13,973 nucleotides of DNA from Bacteroidales bacterium (GTDB lineage Bacteria; Bacteroidota; Bacteroidia; Bacteroidales; UBA4181): positions 1 through 13,973 of the forward strand of contig JAISDP010000063.1 of the NCBI GenBank assembly GCA_031264715.1, in the 5' to 3' direction. Position 1 is the first letter of the stretch; each line of letters starts with the position of its first letter. The notes below the pieces were generated by a model. It was not told the DNA's origin, made no database searches, and was given only the letters and a program-made list of their open reading frames with translations. This document shows, in pieces, positions 1-8,745 of this stretch. Both the position numbers and the translations under genes were made by a program.

Positions 1-181
1 CATTATGTTGAAAAATATTTGATTTTTGACGGCCTTATCAAAGGCTGTGGTCAATAAATTTTAATATTTTTCACTACTGTCCGTTAAAATTTTATGCGGG
101 AGCAATTCAAATTGTCGCATTGAGAGATAAAATAGATTTCGCCCTTACAGGCCTTGATAGATGTTGTGCTTCTCTTGCCCG

Positions 182-453
182 CAGGGCGTTGCCCAGTCGT
201 GGTCGGAAGATTATGGTAATTGTAAATAGCTCTGAAAGAGCGATATCATTAGCACAGGGCAACGCCCTGTGTCGCAGCAAACGCATTCGTACCAAGCCCC
301 AACGGGGTGTAATCAGATATATTTCATTTGATTACGCCCCGTTGGGGCTTAATGATATTGTGTATCCCCGGTTCGTAGGGCGTTGCCCTACGCTATTGAT
401 TACGCTCTTTCAGAGCTTATTACATCTCCCGACCACGACTGGGCAACGCCCTG
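182..453. repeat. Long nested palindromic repeat, ~270 bp
   Basis: The two halves of this stretch are imperfect reverse complements. 182-206 (cagggcgttgcccagtcgtg, continuing ggtcgg) matches the complement of 429-453. Each arm carries the same small hairpins in mirrored order. These are GCTCTGAAAGAGC (229-241) against GCTCTTTCAGAGC (404-416), and ACAGGGCAACGCCCTGT (254-270) against TAGGGCGTTGCCCTA (376-390). The centre is formed by AAGCCCCAACGGGG (294-307) facing CCCCGTTGGGGCTT (337-350). Repeats of this style look like dispersed intergenic elements of Bacteroidota; that is recollection, not a search. No transposase or coding potential accompanies it. Transcribed through, it would form a very stable cruciform-like RNA. 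Function unknown. Confidence 0.85.
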
Positions 454-805
454 TGTTAAGGACGACCACAAATCCCGTAGCCCTGAAAGACCTTTTGTAC
501 TATTTCACGTAAAAAAACCTCAAAAAACGCCAATATTCGTCACCTTGATTTGTGTAAATTACTGTATTGCAGTGGTGGAGTTTGTTTTTACGGTTCCAGC
601 CTGTACCGCCGACAGTCGAAATTTCATTTCTGCTTTGTTTTATTTTCGAAAAATATCAATAGTATTTGTTTTGTTTTCAAAAAATGTCAAAAAATGTCAA
701 TTTTTTTTGTTTTTGTTCAAAAACCACTTATATTTGTCCCCTGATTTTAATGTCAAAAACATATCAAAAGTATCCTTCATTATGTCGCGATTTCTCGATA
801 ATTTC
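454..805. other. Gene-free A/T-rich spacer
   Basis: No ORF with protein-like composition is present. The stretch is poly-A/T rich with short direct repeats, notably a 10-bp tandem (tcaaaaaatg twice at 677-696) and a related tgtcaaaaa at 751-759. These TGTCAA-type motifs lie roughly 110-190 bp upstream of the predicted sigma-54 start site, where enhancer-binding proteins usually bind, but in such biased sequence they may be coincidental. Confidence 0.6.
706..736 (+). promoter_or_regulatory. Possible Bacteroidota housekeeping promoter (-33/-7)
   Basis: TTTG at 706-709 is followed after 19 bp by TATATTTG at 729-736. This is an exact match to the TTTG-N19-21-TAnnTTTG consensus of the primary Bacteroidota sigma factor, with a predicted start near 743. 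The region is very T-rich, so a chance match is a real possibility. If used, its transcript would run through the sigma-54 module and stop at the terminator at 963-1005. Confidence 0.35.
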
Positions 806-829
806 TTACAGGCAATGTCCGGTGTAATG

Positions 830-846
830 TTCTGTGAATCACAGAA
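830..846. promoter_or_regulatory. 17-bp palindrome abutting the sigma-54 -24 element
   Basis: TTCTGTGAATCACAGAA is a perfect 8-bp inverted repeat around a single central A and ends exactly where the -24 box TGGCACG begins. The second copy of the module has TTCGGTGAATCACCGAA at 11125-11141. It differs at one base in each arm, and the two changes compensate so that symmetry is preserved. This points to selection on the palindrome, either as an operator for a dimeric regulator or as DNA structure beside the RNA polymerase site. The binding protein is unknown. Confidence 0.6.
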
Positions 847-1003
<157 letters not shown>

Positions 1004-1102
1004 TTATATGTCTATCATATTTATTTTTAAAACTTTAGAATCATAGTAAAACAAAAAAAAATTGGCAGTCAGGGAAAAGGAAGTCGCATTCAGTCGGAGA
1101 TT

Positions 1103-1124
1103 TATACATATATAATAATGTATA
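1103..1124. promoter_or_regulatory. TATACAT-N8-ATGTATA inverted repeat
   Basis: TATACAT at 1103-1109 and ATGTATA at 1118-1124 are perfect 7-bp inverted arms separated by 8 bp, immediately before the 23-bp tandem repeat. The geometry suits a dimeric DNA-binding protein. However, the sequence is nearly all A/T, so chance symmetry cannot be excluded. Confidence 0.3.
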
Positions 1125-1127
1125 TAA

Positions 1128-1173
1128 GCAGTAATTAATCGGTAAATAAAGCAGTAATTAATTGGTAAATAAA
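1128..1173. repeat. Two tandem 23-bp direct repeats
   Basis: The 23-bp unit beginning gcagtaattaat occurs at 1128-1150 and 1151-1173 with one difference (c1140 versus t1163). The units abut with no spacer. A period of about two helical turns upstream of an operon is typical of direct-repeat binding sites for dimeric regulators, but a recent tandem duplication without function is also possible. Confidence 0.7.
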
Positions 1174-1214
1174 TATTTAATGATAAAAACAAAAAGTTAG
1201 TTTCAAAACGATTG

Positions 1215-1266
1215 GGTGATGAAGCGGTAAAAGTCTCTTATTGCTCTTTCGCCTGATTTCATCACC
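1215..1266 (+). other. Leader stem-loop before the first gene
   Basis: GGTGATGAA (1215-1223) is perfectly complementary to TTCATCACC (1258-1266). The loop between them can pair partly (gcg with cgc near the base). A short tttt follows at 1267-1270. It ends about 50 nt before the ATG at 1318. It could be a weak terminator or attenuator, or an mRNA-stabilising leader hairpin. Confidence 0.45.
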
Positions 1267-1317
1267 TTTTAAGAAATTTTAAATATATATATAAATAGAA
1301 ATTATAAATTAAATAAT

Positions 1318-2700
1318 ATGAAAAAACAATTTAACGTAGCATACAGGACAAAGGCAAAACCTTTTTTGCCGTGTCTTATCTTTTTTCTGGCAACCATGAG
1401 TTGTAACAATGACGATTCGGGTAGCCGGAATCCGTACGATAAGCCGCATAATTCGTCGCAGCCGGTAGCTGTCAACGGAATAGGCCCTACAACGGGCGGT
1501 ATAGGCACTAAGGTGGTTATCAACGGCGAAAACTTCGGCAATGATGTGTCGAAAGTCAGCGTGTGGTTCAACGACAAAAAGGCTTTGGTAATGAAAGTGC
1601 AGGACAATGCTATTTATGCACTGGTTCCCAAGCAGCCCGGCGACTATTCTACTGTAAAAGTAGCGGTGGACGGCAAGGAGAGCGTCCTGGAAGACGTTCA
1701 GTTCCGGTATTTCATCCGTTCTACGGTGACCACCGTTGCCGGAACATGGAACAAAAGCGAAAACCCGCCTAAGGACGGGTCTGCGCTGGAATCCACCTTT
1801 TATCGTCCGGCAAAAGTAGCGGTGGACGACGAAGGCAACGTACTGGTTGCCGACGACCAGAGCGGGGCGCGTATCCGCCTGATCTCCACGAAAGACAACC
1901 GGATGACAACCGTGCTAAATATGACCGTGCCGTGGAGTTGCACGTTCAATGAGCAATTCAGCCATTTCTATGTGATGGAACGTAATTCGGGGCAGCGTCC
2001 TTTGTTATTTTACAGTCTCAGCAAAGAGAGCAATTACATGATACCGGATTTGTTTTACGACCAGATCGGAGACGACGGTAACCGCATATTCGGCAGTTAT
2101 ACCGCATGTGCTTTTGCCGCCGACGACGCCTATGTATATATGATGAGCGAACGCGGCGAACGGTTTGTAAGGGTACACCAGCAAACCAAAAAGATGGAAC
2201 TGATCGGGCAAAGTATCCCGACAGGACAGTATTCCCACATGGTGTACAACAAGGTGGACGGCAAGCTGTATCTTTCGCTGGAAGCGTCGGGACGCATCAT
2301 GCGTTTTGATCCCCACCATACGCCTCCGGGCATGTCAACGCCCTGGATCACATGGGATGATATGGAATGGATCATCGGTACGGGCGTGGTGTCGGCGACG
2401 TCGAAGGAAGGCAACGGACACGACGCGCAATTGGGCACCCTGTGCGGCTTGGGCGCCGATCACGACGGCAACGTGTATATCTGCGACCAGAAGTTCCATT
2501 GCGTATGGAAGGTCGATCCGCTGCTCAACTGTACCATATTTGCCGGCCCGCCTGCCGGAGCGGCGGTATCGGGATATCGCGACGGAAAGCCGGAAGAAGC
2601 GCAGTTCAACCGTCCGTACGATATTACCGCCACTTATGACGGTCTGATCTATGTTGCCGATACCTACAATTATGTTGTACGGTGCATCTCTATTCAATAA
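1318..2700 (+). CDS. IPT/TIG-domain and NHL-repeat surface lipoprotein
   Basis: A 460-residue lipoprotein. The N-terminal signal has a hydrophobic run (about 15-26) and a lipobox ending ATMSC, giving Cys29 as the lipidated residue. Acidic and polar residues follow (NNDDSG). Residues about 50-131 form an IPT/TIG immunoglobulin-like fold (start GIGPTTGGIGTKVVINGENFG). Residues about 150-460 form an NHL-type beta-propeller. Its best blades are DGSALESTFYRPAKVAVDDE with VLVADD near 152-180 and DGKPEEAQFNRPYDITATYD with IYVADTYN near 422-451. NHL propellers bind proteins or glycans and are usually non-catalytic; no active-site motif was recognised. It is the first gene of the operon, 21 bp before the SusC gene, so it probably acts as an accessory surface binding protein of that transporter. 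Exact ligand unknown. Confidence 0.85.
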   Translation: MKKQFNVAYRTKAKPFLPCLIFFLATMSCNNDDSGSRNPYDKPHNSSQPVAVNGIGPTTGGIGTKVVINGENFGNDVSKVSVWFNDKKALVMKVQDNAIYALVPKQPGDYSTVKVAVDGKESVLEDVQFRYFIRSTVTTVAGTWNKSENPPKDGSALESTFYRPAKVAVDDEGNVLVADDQSGARIRLISTKDNRMTTVLNMTVPWSCTFNEQFSHFYVMERNSGQRPLLFYSLSKESNYMIPDLFYDQIGDDGNRIFGSYTACAFAADDAYVYMMSERGERFVRVHQQTKKMELIGQSIPTGQYSHMVYNKVDGKLYLSLEASGRIMRFDPHHTPPGMSTPWITWDDMEWIIGTGVVSATSKEGNGHDAQLGTLCGLGADHDGNVYICDQKFHCVWKVDPLLNCTIFAGPPAGAAVSGYRDGKPEEAQFNRPYDITATYDGLIYVADTYNYVVRCISIQ

Positions 2701-2721
2701 CCTTTAAACATCAAGAAAAAT

Positions 2722-5700
2722 ATGAAGCATAAAATAATAGCGCTGGTCGTTTTCGGCCTGATATGCTCCTTCACTTTCGCCCAGACGAAAGTGAAGGTAA
2801 AGGGCGTGACTACCGACTCGAACAATGAAGTGCTGCCCGGGGTGAACATTTATCCGAAAACCGCACAGACCCAGGGCGTAGTGAGCGATATCGACGGGAA
2901 GTACGAGATTTCCGTAGCGCCGGGCACGGTGTTGGTATACTCGTTTATCGGTTATAAGCTTCAGGAAATAACCGTGGGGCCGGCCGATAACCAGACCATC
3001 AATGCGGTACTGGAAGAAATGACGCAGGAACTGGAAGAAGTGGCCATTGTCGGGTACGGCACCCAGCGCAAGGTAAGCGTGATCGCTTCCATATCCTCCA
3101 TCAAATCCGCCGACCTTCAAAGCGGCGGCGTTTCGTCCGTATCCAATACGCTGGCGGGACGCATTGCCGGCTTGATCGGCGTGCAGAGCAGCGGCGAGCC
3201 GGGGTCGGATGTGTCCGAGTTCTGGATACGCGGTATCAGCACCTTTGGCGGCGGAAGCAGCGCACTGGTACTGATTGACGGTATCGACAGGGGAACGGCG
3301 GGACTGAACGATTTGGCGCCGCAGGACATTGAGAGCTTCTCGGTGCTGAAAGACGCTACGGCTACCGCCATCTACGGAGCGCGGGGCGCCAACGGCGTGA
3401 TCATCATCAACACTAAGCGAGGCGAGGACGGCAAAATAAAAATCAATGCCGACGTGAAAACAAGCCTGGAAACCATTCCGCGCCTGCCCGAATACCTTCG
3501 CGCCTACGACTATGCCTCGCTGGCCAACGAAGCGAGTACGGGACGCGGCGAAAGCCCGGTATATTCCCCCGAAATATTCGACATCATCAAATACGGCATG
3601 GATCCCGACCTGTATCCCGACGTCAGCTGGCAGGAAGAAATCCTGAGAAAACGGGTGTATGCGGTGGATGCAAACATCAACGTCTCAGGCGGCGGCAAAC
3701 AGGCAAGGTACTACATGAGCGGTTTTTACCGTACCAACGACGCCATTTACAAGCAAACCGGCATGGAGCGGTATCATTCCAACGTCCGCCGCAATCAGTA
3801 TTCCTTCCGCAGCAACATCGACGTGGATGTAACCAAATCTACCAAAATCAGCCTGCTCCTAGCGGCCAAATTAGTCGACCAGAACCGTCCCGGTACGGGC
3901 GATACGAAAACCATCTGGAGTGCGGTGGCCAACATGACGCCCCTGATGATTCCCGTGGTCTATTCCAACGGCCAGTTTCCCTCGTTCAGCGAGGGCATTT
4001 TCACTTCGCCCCATGTATTGCTCAACGAAACGGGGTACATGACCAACCGCGACAATACCATCGAGTCGGTACTGAACCTCGAGCAGGATATGAAATTCCT
4101 GCTGGACGGGTTAAAGGTGACAGGCACCCTGTCGTTCGACAATTTCAACAACCATGTCACCCGCCGCTACAAAATGCCCGACCTGTACCTGGCGTCGGAC
4201 CGTAACTGGCAAACCGGCGAATTGATGACCTCCAAAACGGTGCTAGCCTCCCCTATGGACTTTTACAGTTCGTCCTATGGAATCCGTACGATTTATGCCG
4301 AAGCAAGGATCAATTACGACAAAATCATCAGGGAAAAGCACCGTATCGGCGCTTTGGCCCTCTACCAGCAGAAGGATTACCAGCGTACCGACAGGTACGA
4401 CGAAATCCTGTCCATCCCCAAAAGAAATCAGGGTATTGCCGGCCGGCTCACCTATTCCTACAATGACATTTATTTCATTGAAGGTAATTTCGGGTACAAC
4501 GGTTCCGAGAATTTCCCGAAAGGGCAGCGTTTCGGTTTCTTTCCCTCACTGGCTTTAGGGTATGTGCTGTCCAACTATCAGTATGTCAAGGACCGCTTTC
4601 CCTTCGTCAATATGCTGAAACTGCGCTATTCCGTAGGTCTGGTAGGCAACGACCAGATCAACGACAATACCCGTTTCCCTTACCTGACAAGGGTAGACGT
4701 ATATGCTTCCGGTTATTCCTACGGAGACGTGCCGAGCAGCTATCTGGGCGTTACCGAGAGCGTCATCGGTTCGACGGGGTTAGTGTGGGAAAGCGCCGTA
4801 AAACAGAACTGGGGCATCGACCTCCTGCTGTGGAACTCGGTCAATATTACCGTAGATGCTTTTATTGACAAGCGCGACAATATTTTCATGGAACGCAAAA
4901 CCCTGCCCGGCACCATGGGCGTCCGGTCTACCGTGTGGGGCAACGTGGGCAAGATGAGAAGCTGGGGGTCGGACGGCACGGCTTCCTATACCCGGCAATT
5001 CGGCGATTTCAATGTGGAAGTGCGCGGTAATTTCACGTTTACGCGCGACAACATACTTGATTACGACGAAGTGGTGCCCCGTTATACGTATCTGGGGCAA
5101 AAAGGCACGCCGAACGGCACTACGCGGGGACTGATCGCGCTGGGACTGTTCAAGGATGAAGAAGACGTGAAAAACAGCCCGCCCCAGTACGGTACGCTGT
5201 TGCCGGGCGACATCAAGTATCAGGATGTGAACGGCGACGGCAAAATAGACAGCTACGACGAAGCGCCTATCGGAAACGCCCGGATACCAAAGATACAGTA
5301 CGGATTCGCCGGAAGCGTAGCATGGAAGGGAATAGATTTCAGCATCTTTTTCAGAGGCTCCGGCAAATCGGACTATTTCCTCGGCGGCACGGGATACTAT
5401 CCTTTCGCCAACGACAAGATAGGCAACGTATTGTCCATTGTCAACCGGCAGGAAAACCGGTGGACGCCGGAGTCCTATTCGGGAGACAAGGCCACCGAAA
5501 ATCCGAATGCCCGTTTCCCGCGCCTCACCTACGGCAACAATGAAAACAACAACCGAAATTCGACCTTCTGGTTAGCCGATGCAAGCTTCCTCCGCCTGAA
5601 AACGCTGGAAATAGGATATACCCTGCCCAAAGCATGGACGGAAAAATTAGCCATGACCAGCCTCCGCATCTCCCTCATCGGCGATAACCTGTATGTGTGG

Positions 5701-5799
5701 GACAAAGTGAAACTGTTTGACCCGGAACAGGCTTCCTCCAACGGAGCAGTATATCCGCTGACAAGATCCTGTACGCTGGTTTTGAGAATGTCGTTTTAA
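2722..5799 (+). CDS. SusC/RagA-type TonB-dependent outer-membrane transporter
   Basis: A 1025-residue SusC-family barrel that imports bulky nutrients across the outer membrane using TonB energy. A signal peptide ends at FTFA-QT (cleavage after about residue 20). A carboxypeptidase-regulatory-like domain spans about 23-100 (GVTTDSNNEVLPGVNIYPKT, then SDIDGKYEI and YSFIGY). The family VGYGTQ motif is at 110-115. The plug spans about 120-235, with FWIRGIS, LIDGID, SVLKDATATAIYGARGANGV and INTKRG. The 22-strand barrel follows and ends in a C-terminal aromatic residue (LRMSF) for barrel assembly. Its length is normal for the family. The SusD partner follows after 25 bp. Substrate cannot be read from sequence; the whole locus lacks a degradative enzyme. 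Confidence 0.95.
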   Translation: MKHKIIALVVFGLICSFTFAQTKVKVKGVTTDSNNEVLPGVNIYPKTAQTQGVVSDIDGKYEISVAPGTVLVYSFIGYKLQEITVGPADNQTINAVLEEMTQELEEVAIVGYGTQRKVSVIASISSIKSADLQSGGVSSVSNTLAGRIAGLIGVQSSGEPGSDVSEFWIRGISTFGGGSSALVLIDGIDRGTAGLNDLAPQDIESFSVLKDATATAIYGARGANGVIIINTKRGEDGKIKINADVKTSLETIPRLPEYLRAYDYASLANEASTGRGESPVYSPEIFDIIKYGMDPDLYPDVSWQEEILRKRVYAVDANINVSGGGKQARYYMSGFYRTNDAIYKQTGMERYHSNVRRNQYSFRSNIDVDVTKSTKISLLLAAKLVDQNRPGTGDTKTIWSAVANMTPLMIPVVYSNGQFPSFSEGIFTSPHVLLNETGYMTNRDNTIESVLNLEQDMKFLLDGLKVTGTLSFDNFNNHVTRRYKMPDLYLASDRNWQTGELMTSKTVLASPMDFYSSSYGIRTIYAEARINYDKIIREKHRIGALALYQQKDYQRTDRYDEILSIPKRNQGIAGRLTYSYNDIYFIEGNFGYNGSENFPKGQRFGFFPSLALGYVLSNYQYVKDRFPFVNMLKLRYSVGLVGNDQINDNTRFPYLTRVDVYASGYSYGDVPSSYLGVTESVIGSTGLVWESAVKQNWGIDLLLWNSVNITVDAFIDKRDNIFMERKTLPGTMGVRSTVWGNVGKMRSWGSDGTASYTRQFGDFNVEVRGNFTFTRDNILDYDEVVPRYTYLGQKGTPNGTTRGLIALGLFKDEEDVKNSPPQYGTLLPGDIKYQDVNGDGKIDSYDEAPIGNARIPKIQYGFAGSVAWKGIDFSIFFRGSGKSDYFLGGTGYYPFANDKIGNVLSIVNRQENRWTPESYSGDKATENPNARFPRLTYGNNENNNRNSTFWLADASFLRLKTLEIGYTLPKAWTEKLAMTSLRISLIGDNLYVWDKVKLFDPEQASSNGAVYPLTRSCTLVLRMSF

Positions 5800-5824
5800 T
5801 CATCACTTTAAATCAATTAAATAT

Positions 5825-7858
5825 ATGAAAAGTACAAAAAAGATACCGGCCTGTTTTGCGGTCCTTCTTTTCACCGCAGGTACCATGTTCTACCCGGCCT
5901 GCAATTTTCTGGACATCGAACCGTACATTACGGACATGTTTACGCTGGACACTATTTTCGTCAAACAGGAATATGTGCAGGGATACCTGAACAACGTATA
6001 CGGTTACCTGACGGACAACGGCTCGTTTCGCGGCAATCCGGACAACGGCAATCTTACGATGCCCTGGACGCCCATCAGCGACGAATGTGTATCGGGATAC
6101 AGGCGCGGGAATTACCATTCGTATCCCATCTGGTGCAACAATGAACTGACGCCGGAGAATTTTTACTATTTCGACCGCTGGGATACGTATTATGAAGGCA
6201 TCCGCAAAGCCAATATCTTTATCATGCGGGTGAACGAATGTCAGGAAGCAAGCGCCCTTCGACGGATGGAGTGGACGGGCGAAGCCATCTTCGTGAAAGC
6301 GATGTGCTATTTCGAACTGATGCTGACATGGGGCCCCATACCCATTGTTCCTGAAGAGCCGGCAGGCGTGGATACGCCGCTCAGCGAACTGGTGCCGGAA
6401 CGGAGCACCTGGGACGAGTGCAGCGAGTACGTGGAAGGCCTGCTGAAAAGAGCCATCGAACTGCTTCCCGAAACGCGACTGGACAATTCGGAAGTCGGCA
6501 AAGCCACCAAAAATGCGGCGCGGGCGGTATTGTCGCGCCTCACCCTCTACACCGCCAGCCCCCTGTTCAACGGACAGAATGCAGAATTTGCCTCCTTCAA
6601 AAATAATGCCGGCGTTCCTTACCTGAACCCCGTAAAAAGCATGGATAAATGGGCGAAAGCGGCGGCAACAGCCAAAGAGCTGGTCGACCTGAAACCCAAT
6701 GACCTGTACACCGTCCCGAGCATGGCGAATACCCCGAAGGCGCCTGTCCCGGCGGATGAACAGGCGGATTTTCCCTTTGGCGCCGGAGGAATAGACCATT
6801 ACCATTCCTACAAGGACATGTTCGACGGCGAATGTGTGCAGGCATCCGCTAATCATGAACTGCTTTTCACAAAACAGCGCTCGGATGTCACCGGATACGG
6901 ACGCTACCTGGATCCGGGAATGATTGAAGGCTGGAGCGGGATGTATATGCCGCAACGCATGGTGGATGCCTACTATATGGCGGACGGGAGAGATATCGAT
7001 CATGCAAGCGCCGGGTACCCCTACGAAAGAACCGGATATACCGACAGGGATTCTACTTTTTCGGGCGACCGCTCCAATAACGGGTTCACGCTGCTCAGCG
7101 GCACCCGGAAATGGTACGTAAACCGCGAAATACGCTTCTACGCTACCGTCGCTTTCCACAATTCGTACTATCCGTCCACCTCCTCGACGGAAACCTTGAT
7201 AGGCGCAGACGGCAAAACGGCGAAGTATTTCTCCAACAGCGTGAGCGGCAAGGATGCCGCCGCACAAAGATCGGCTACACAAGGCGAAGAATACCCCATG
7301 ACCGGTTACCTGTGCCGCAAATTCAACCATTACGAAGATTCGTGGCTCGCCAACGGCCGGCGAAAATTGAAATACGGCATCAACTACCGGATGGCTGAAG
7401 TGTATCTCAACTATGTGGAAGCAATGAACGAGCTGGAACCGGGCCAAACCTACAACGTGGGCAATGTCGCGGTATCCCGCAATGAAGCCGAAATGAGGCG
7501 CTGCTTCAACCTCATCCGCTATCGCGCGGGCCTGCCCGGAATCACCGGCGCCGACGCGGCCGATTATGCCGCCATGAAGAAACTCATCGAACGCGAACGA
7601 CAGATCGAAATGATGTGGGAAGGACGGCGCTACTTCGATACGCGCCGGAACAAAACGGCGATGATCCACGAAAACGAAACAGTGATGGGGTTAGACGTAA
7701 GCGCCAGAAGTTACGAACAGGAGAAATTCTTTACCGTCATCAAATCGGTGGAAAGATACTGGCTCTACAAGGTCTTCACCACCCGGCAAACGTTTTGGCC
7801 GATCCCGAAACATGAGGTAGACAAAAACTATAATCTCGACCAGATGCCGGGATACTAA
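5825..7858 (+). CDS. SusD/RagB-family nutrient-binding lipoprotein
   Basis: A 677-residue SusD homologue, the lipid-anchored lid that caps the SusC barrel and captures ligand. The signal peptide has a lipobox-like FYPAC, giving Cys26, followed by FLDIEP, the usual SusD start. Helical, TPR-like segments carry typical signatures: YVQGYLNNVYGYL (49-62), YYEGIRKANIFI (122-133), GEAIFVKAMCYFELMLTWGPIPIV (152-175) and KNAARAVLSRLTLY (229-242). The C-terminal RagB signature IERERQIEMMWEGRRYFDTRR lies at about 588-608. It is longer than the 551-residue archetype SusD, the extra length lying in the ligand-face half. Pairing with the preceding SusC gene is clear from order and spacing. A long ORF opposite it (5813-7669 minus) is a shadow. 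Confidence 0.95.
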   Translation: MKSTKKIPACFAVLLFTAGTMFYPACNFLDIEPYITDMFTLDTIFVKQEYVQGYLNNVYGYLTDNGSFRGNPDNGNLTMPWTPISDECVSGYRRGNYHSYPIWCNNELTPENFYYFDRWDTYYEGIRKANIFIMRVNECQEASALRRMEWTGEAIFVKAMCYFELMLTWGPIPIVPEEPAGVDTPLSELVPERSTWDECSEYVEGLLKRAIELLPETRLDNSEVGKATKNAARAVLSRLTLYTASPLFNGQNAEFASFKNNAGVPYLNPVKSMDKWAKAAATAKELVDLKPNDLYTVPSMANTPKAPVPADEQADFPFGAGGIDHYHSYKDMFDGECVQASANHELLFTKQRSDVTGYGRYLDPGMIEGWSGMYMPQRMVDAYYMADGRDIDHASAGYPYERTGYTDRDSTFSGDRSNNGFTLLSGTRKWYVNREIRFYATVAFHNSYYPSTSSTETLIGADGKTAKYFSNSVSGKDAAAQRSATQGEEYPMTGYLCRKFNHYEDSWLANGRRKLKYGINYRMAEVYLNYVEAMNELEPGQTYNVGNVAVSRNEAEMRRCFNLIRYRAGLPGITGADAADYAAMKKLIERERQIEMMWEGRRYFDTRRNKTAMIHENETVMGLDVSARSYEQEKFFTVIKSVERYWLYKVFTTRQTFWPIPKHEVDKNYNLDQMPGY

Positions 7859-7893
7859 ATCAATGAAAAATGAAAAATGAAAAAGTAAGTAAA

Positions 7894-8745
7894 ATGAAAA
7901 AATATCTGATTTACGGTATGCTGTCGGCCATGTTGTGTGCATCATGCAACAGCGACGTGGACTTCGGCGAGCAATACAAGAAAACGGTTTACATCGTCCA
8001 CAGCAATGACCTGCTCTATACGGGCGAACATTTTTTCGGAGCCGACAATGACGAAATCGTGCTCTCCGTGTATTGCGCCTCTTCGAAACCCATCACCGAA
8101 GACGTGCAGGTGAGGCTGAAAATAGACCGCCATGCCATGGACTCGCTGAATGCGCGAACCCTGCTGACAGATGCGGAATACATCGACAAGGTGATGTTGC
8201 CCGAAAGCGCCTACCGGATCGAAGGCGAGCCTTATCTCACGATCGAGGCGGGACATCAGTACGGAACCTTGAAGATACCCTTCAATTTTTTCGGCCTGAA
8301 TCCCGACATCCCCTATGCGCTGCCCTTCACGCTGGTGAGCAACAGCGCCGGTTATGAAATCATCCGCGAGCTGCAATCCATCGTGTATGAAGTGAAAATG
8401 ATGAACCGGTATTCGGGAACTTATACCGGCAGTTCGCAGGAATCGCCTTCCGAAATCAAAGGCGTGCGGCCCGTGTTGAAAGCGCTTTCGCTCAACACCG
8501 TGAGAATGCCCGTTCACAATTCCGAAACCGACCGGATGATACTCGCCGTGGCGCCCGACGGCGTTACCGTTACCATCACTCCCGCCGGAAACGCCATCGT
8601 AACAGACTTGGGAGGGAGCGTCTACCATCCCGAACAGCAGAGATTCGAATTGTATTACAGTTATACCGCCGCTGGTAAAACGTTCAGTATTACAGAAGTC
8701 ATTACCAACGAAAAGGCGTCTAAAACAACAGGTGAAGGCGAATAG
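7894..8745 (+). CDS. DUF1735/DUF4361-type surface lipoprotein
   Basis: A lipoprotein of 283 residues if started at 7894. An in-frame ATG at 7870 would add eight charged residues (MKNEKVSK) before the signal peptide. The inner start is preferred because it begins with the normal MKKYLIYG signal sequence and puts the lipobox (LCASC, Cys18) at the usual distance. The N-terminal half (about 20-145) resembles DUF1735, with DVQVRLKIDRHAMDSLN, LPESAYRIEG and TIEAGHQYGTLKIPF. The C-terminal part, starting at MMNRYSGTYTG, resembles the DUF4361-type domain often fused to it. Such proteins follow SusC/SusD pairs and are thought to be surface glycan-binding proteins (positionally like SusE/SusF). Family assignment is from pattern memory, not a search. 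The gene follows the SusD gene by 35 bp. Confidence 0.75.
   Translation: MKKYLIYGMLSAMLCASCNSDVDFGEQYKKTVYIVHSNDLLYTGEHFFGADNDEIVLSVYCASSKPITEDVQVRLKIDRHAMDSLNARTLLTDAEYIDKVMLPESAYRIEGEPYLTIEAGHQYGTLKIPFNFFGLNPDIPYALPFTLVSNSAGYEIIRELQSIVYEVKMMNRYSGTYTGSSQESPSEIKGVRPVLKALSLNTVRMPVHNSETDRMILAVAPDGVTVTITPAGNAIVTDLGGSVYHPEQQRFELYYSYTAAGKTFSITEVITNEKASKTTGEGE

Larger units (their letters stand above)
1006..1317 (+). promoter_or_regulatory. A/T-rich leader upstream of the Sus-type operon
   Basis: This gene-free region between the leader terminator and the first operon gene holds three structured parts: a palindrome (1103-1124), a 23-bp tandem direct repeat (1128-1173) and a stem-loop (1215-1266). 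The operon's own housekeeping promoter probably lies here. The best trace is TTTG (997-1000), 21 bp, then TATTTTTA (1022-1029), a weak match to TTTG-N19-21-TAnnTTTG. The bases just before the ATG (taaattaaataat) are A/T-only, typical of Bacteroidota translation starts, with no Shine-Dalgarno. Confidence 0.45.

Noticed and set aside
182..453. Insertion sequence or transposon with inverted ends
   Set aside because: No transposase frame and no recognisable target-site duplication; only a palindromic repeat can be supported.
120..512. Open frame of 130 codons, and an overlapping minus-strand frame at 107-295
   Set aside because: Both lie in the large palindromic repeat; the translations merely mirror the repeat and show no domain, signal or start context.
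5813..7669. 618-codon minus-strand open frame opposite the SusD gene
   Set aside because: The plus strand encodes an unmistakable SusD protein; the antisense frame is a shadow produced by codon bias in G/C-richer DNA and its product is rich in His, Arg and Phe without any motif.
7870..7893. Upstream ATG as the start of the DUF1735-type lipoprotein
   Set aside because: It would place eight extra residues before a complete, standard lipoprotein signal peptide; the ATG at 7894 fits better.
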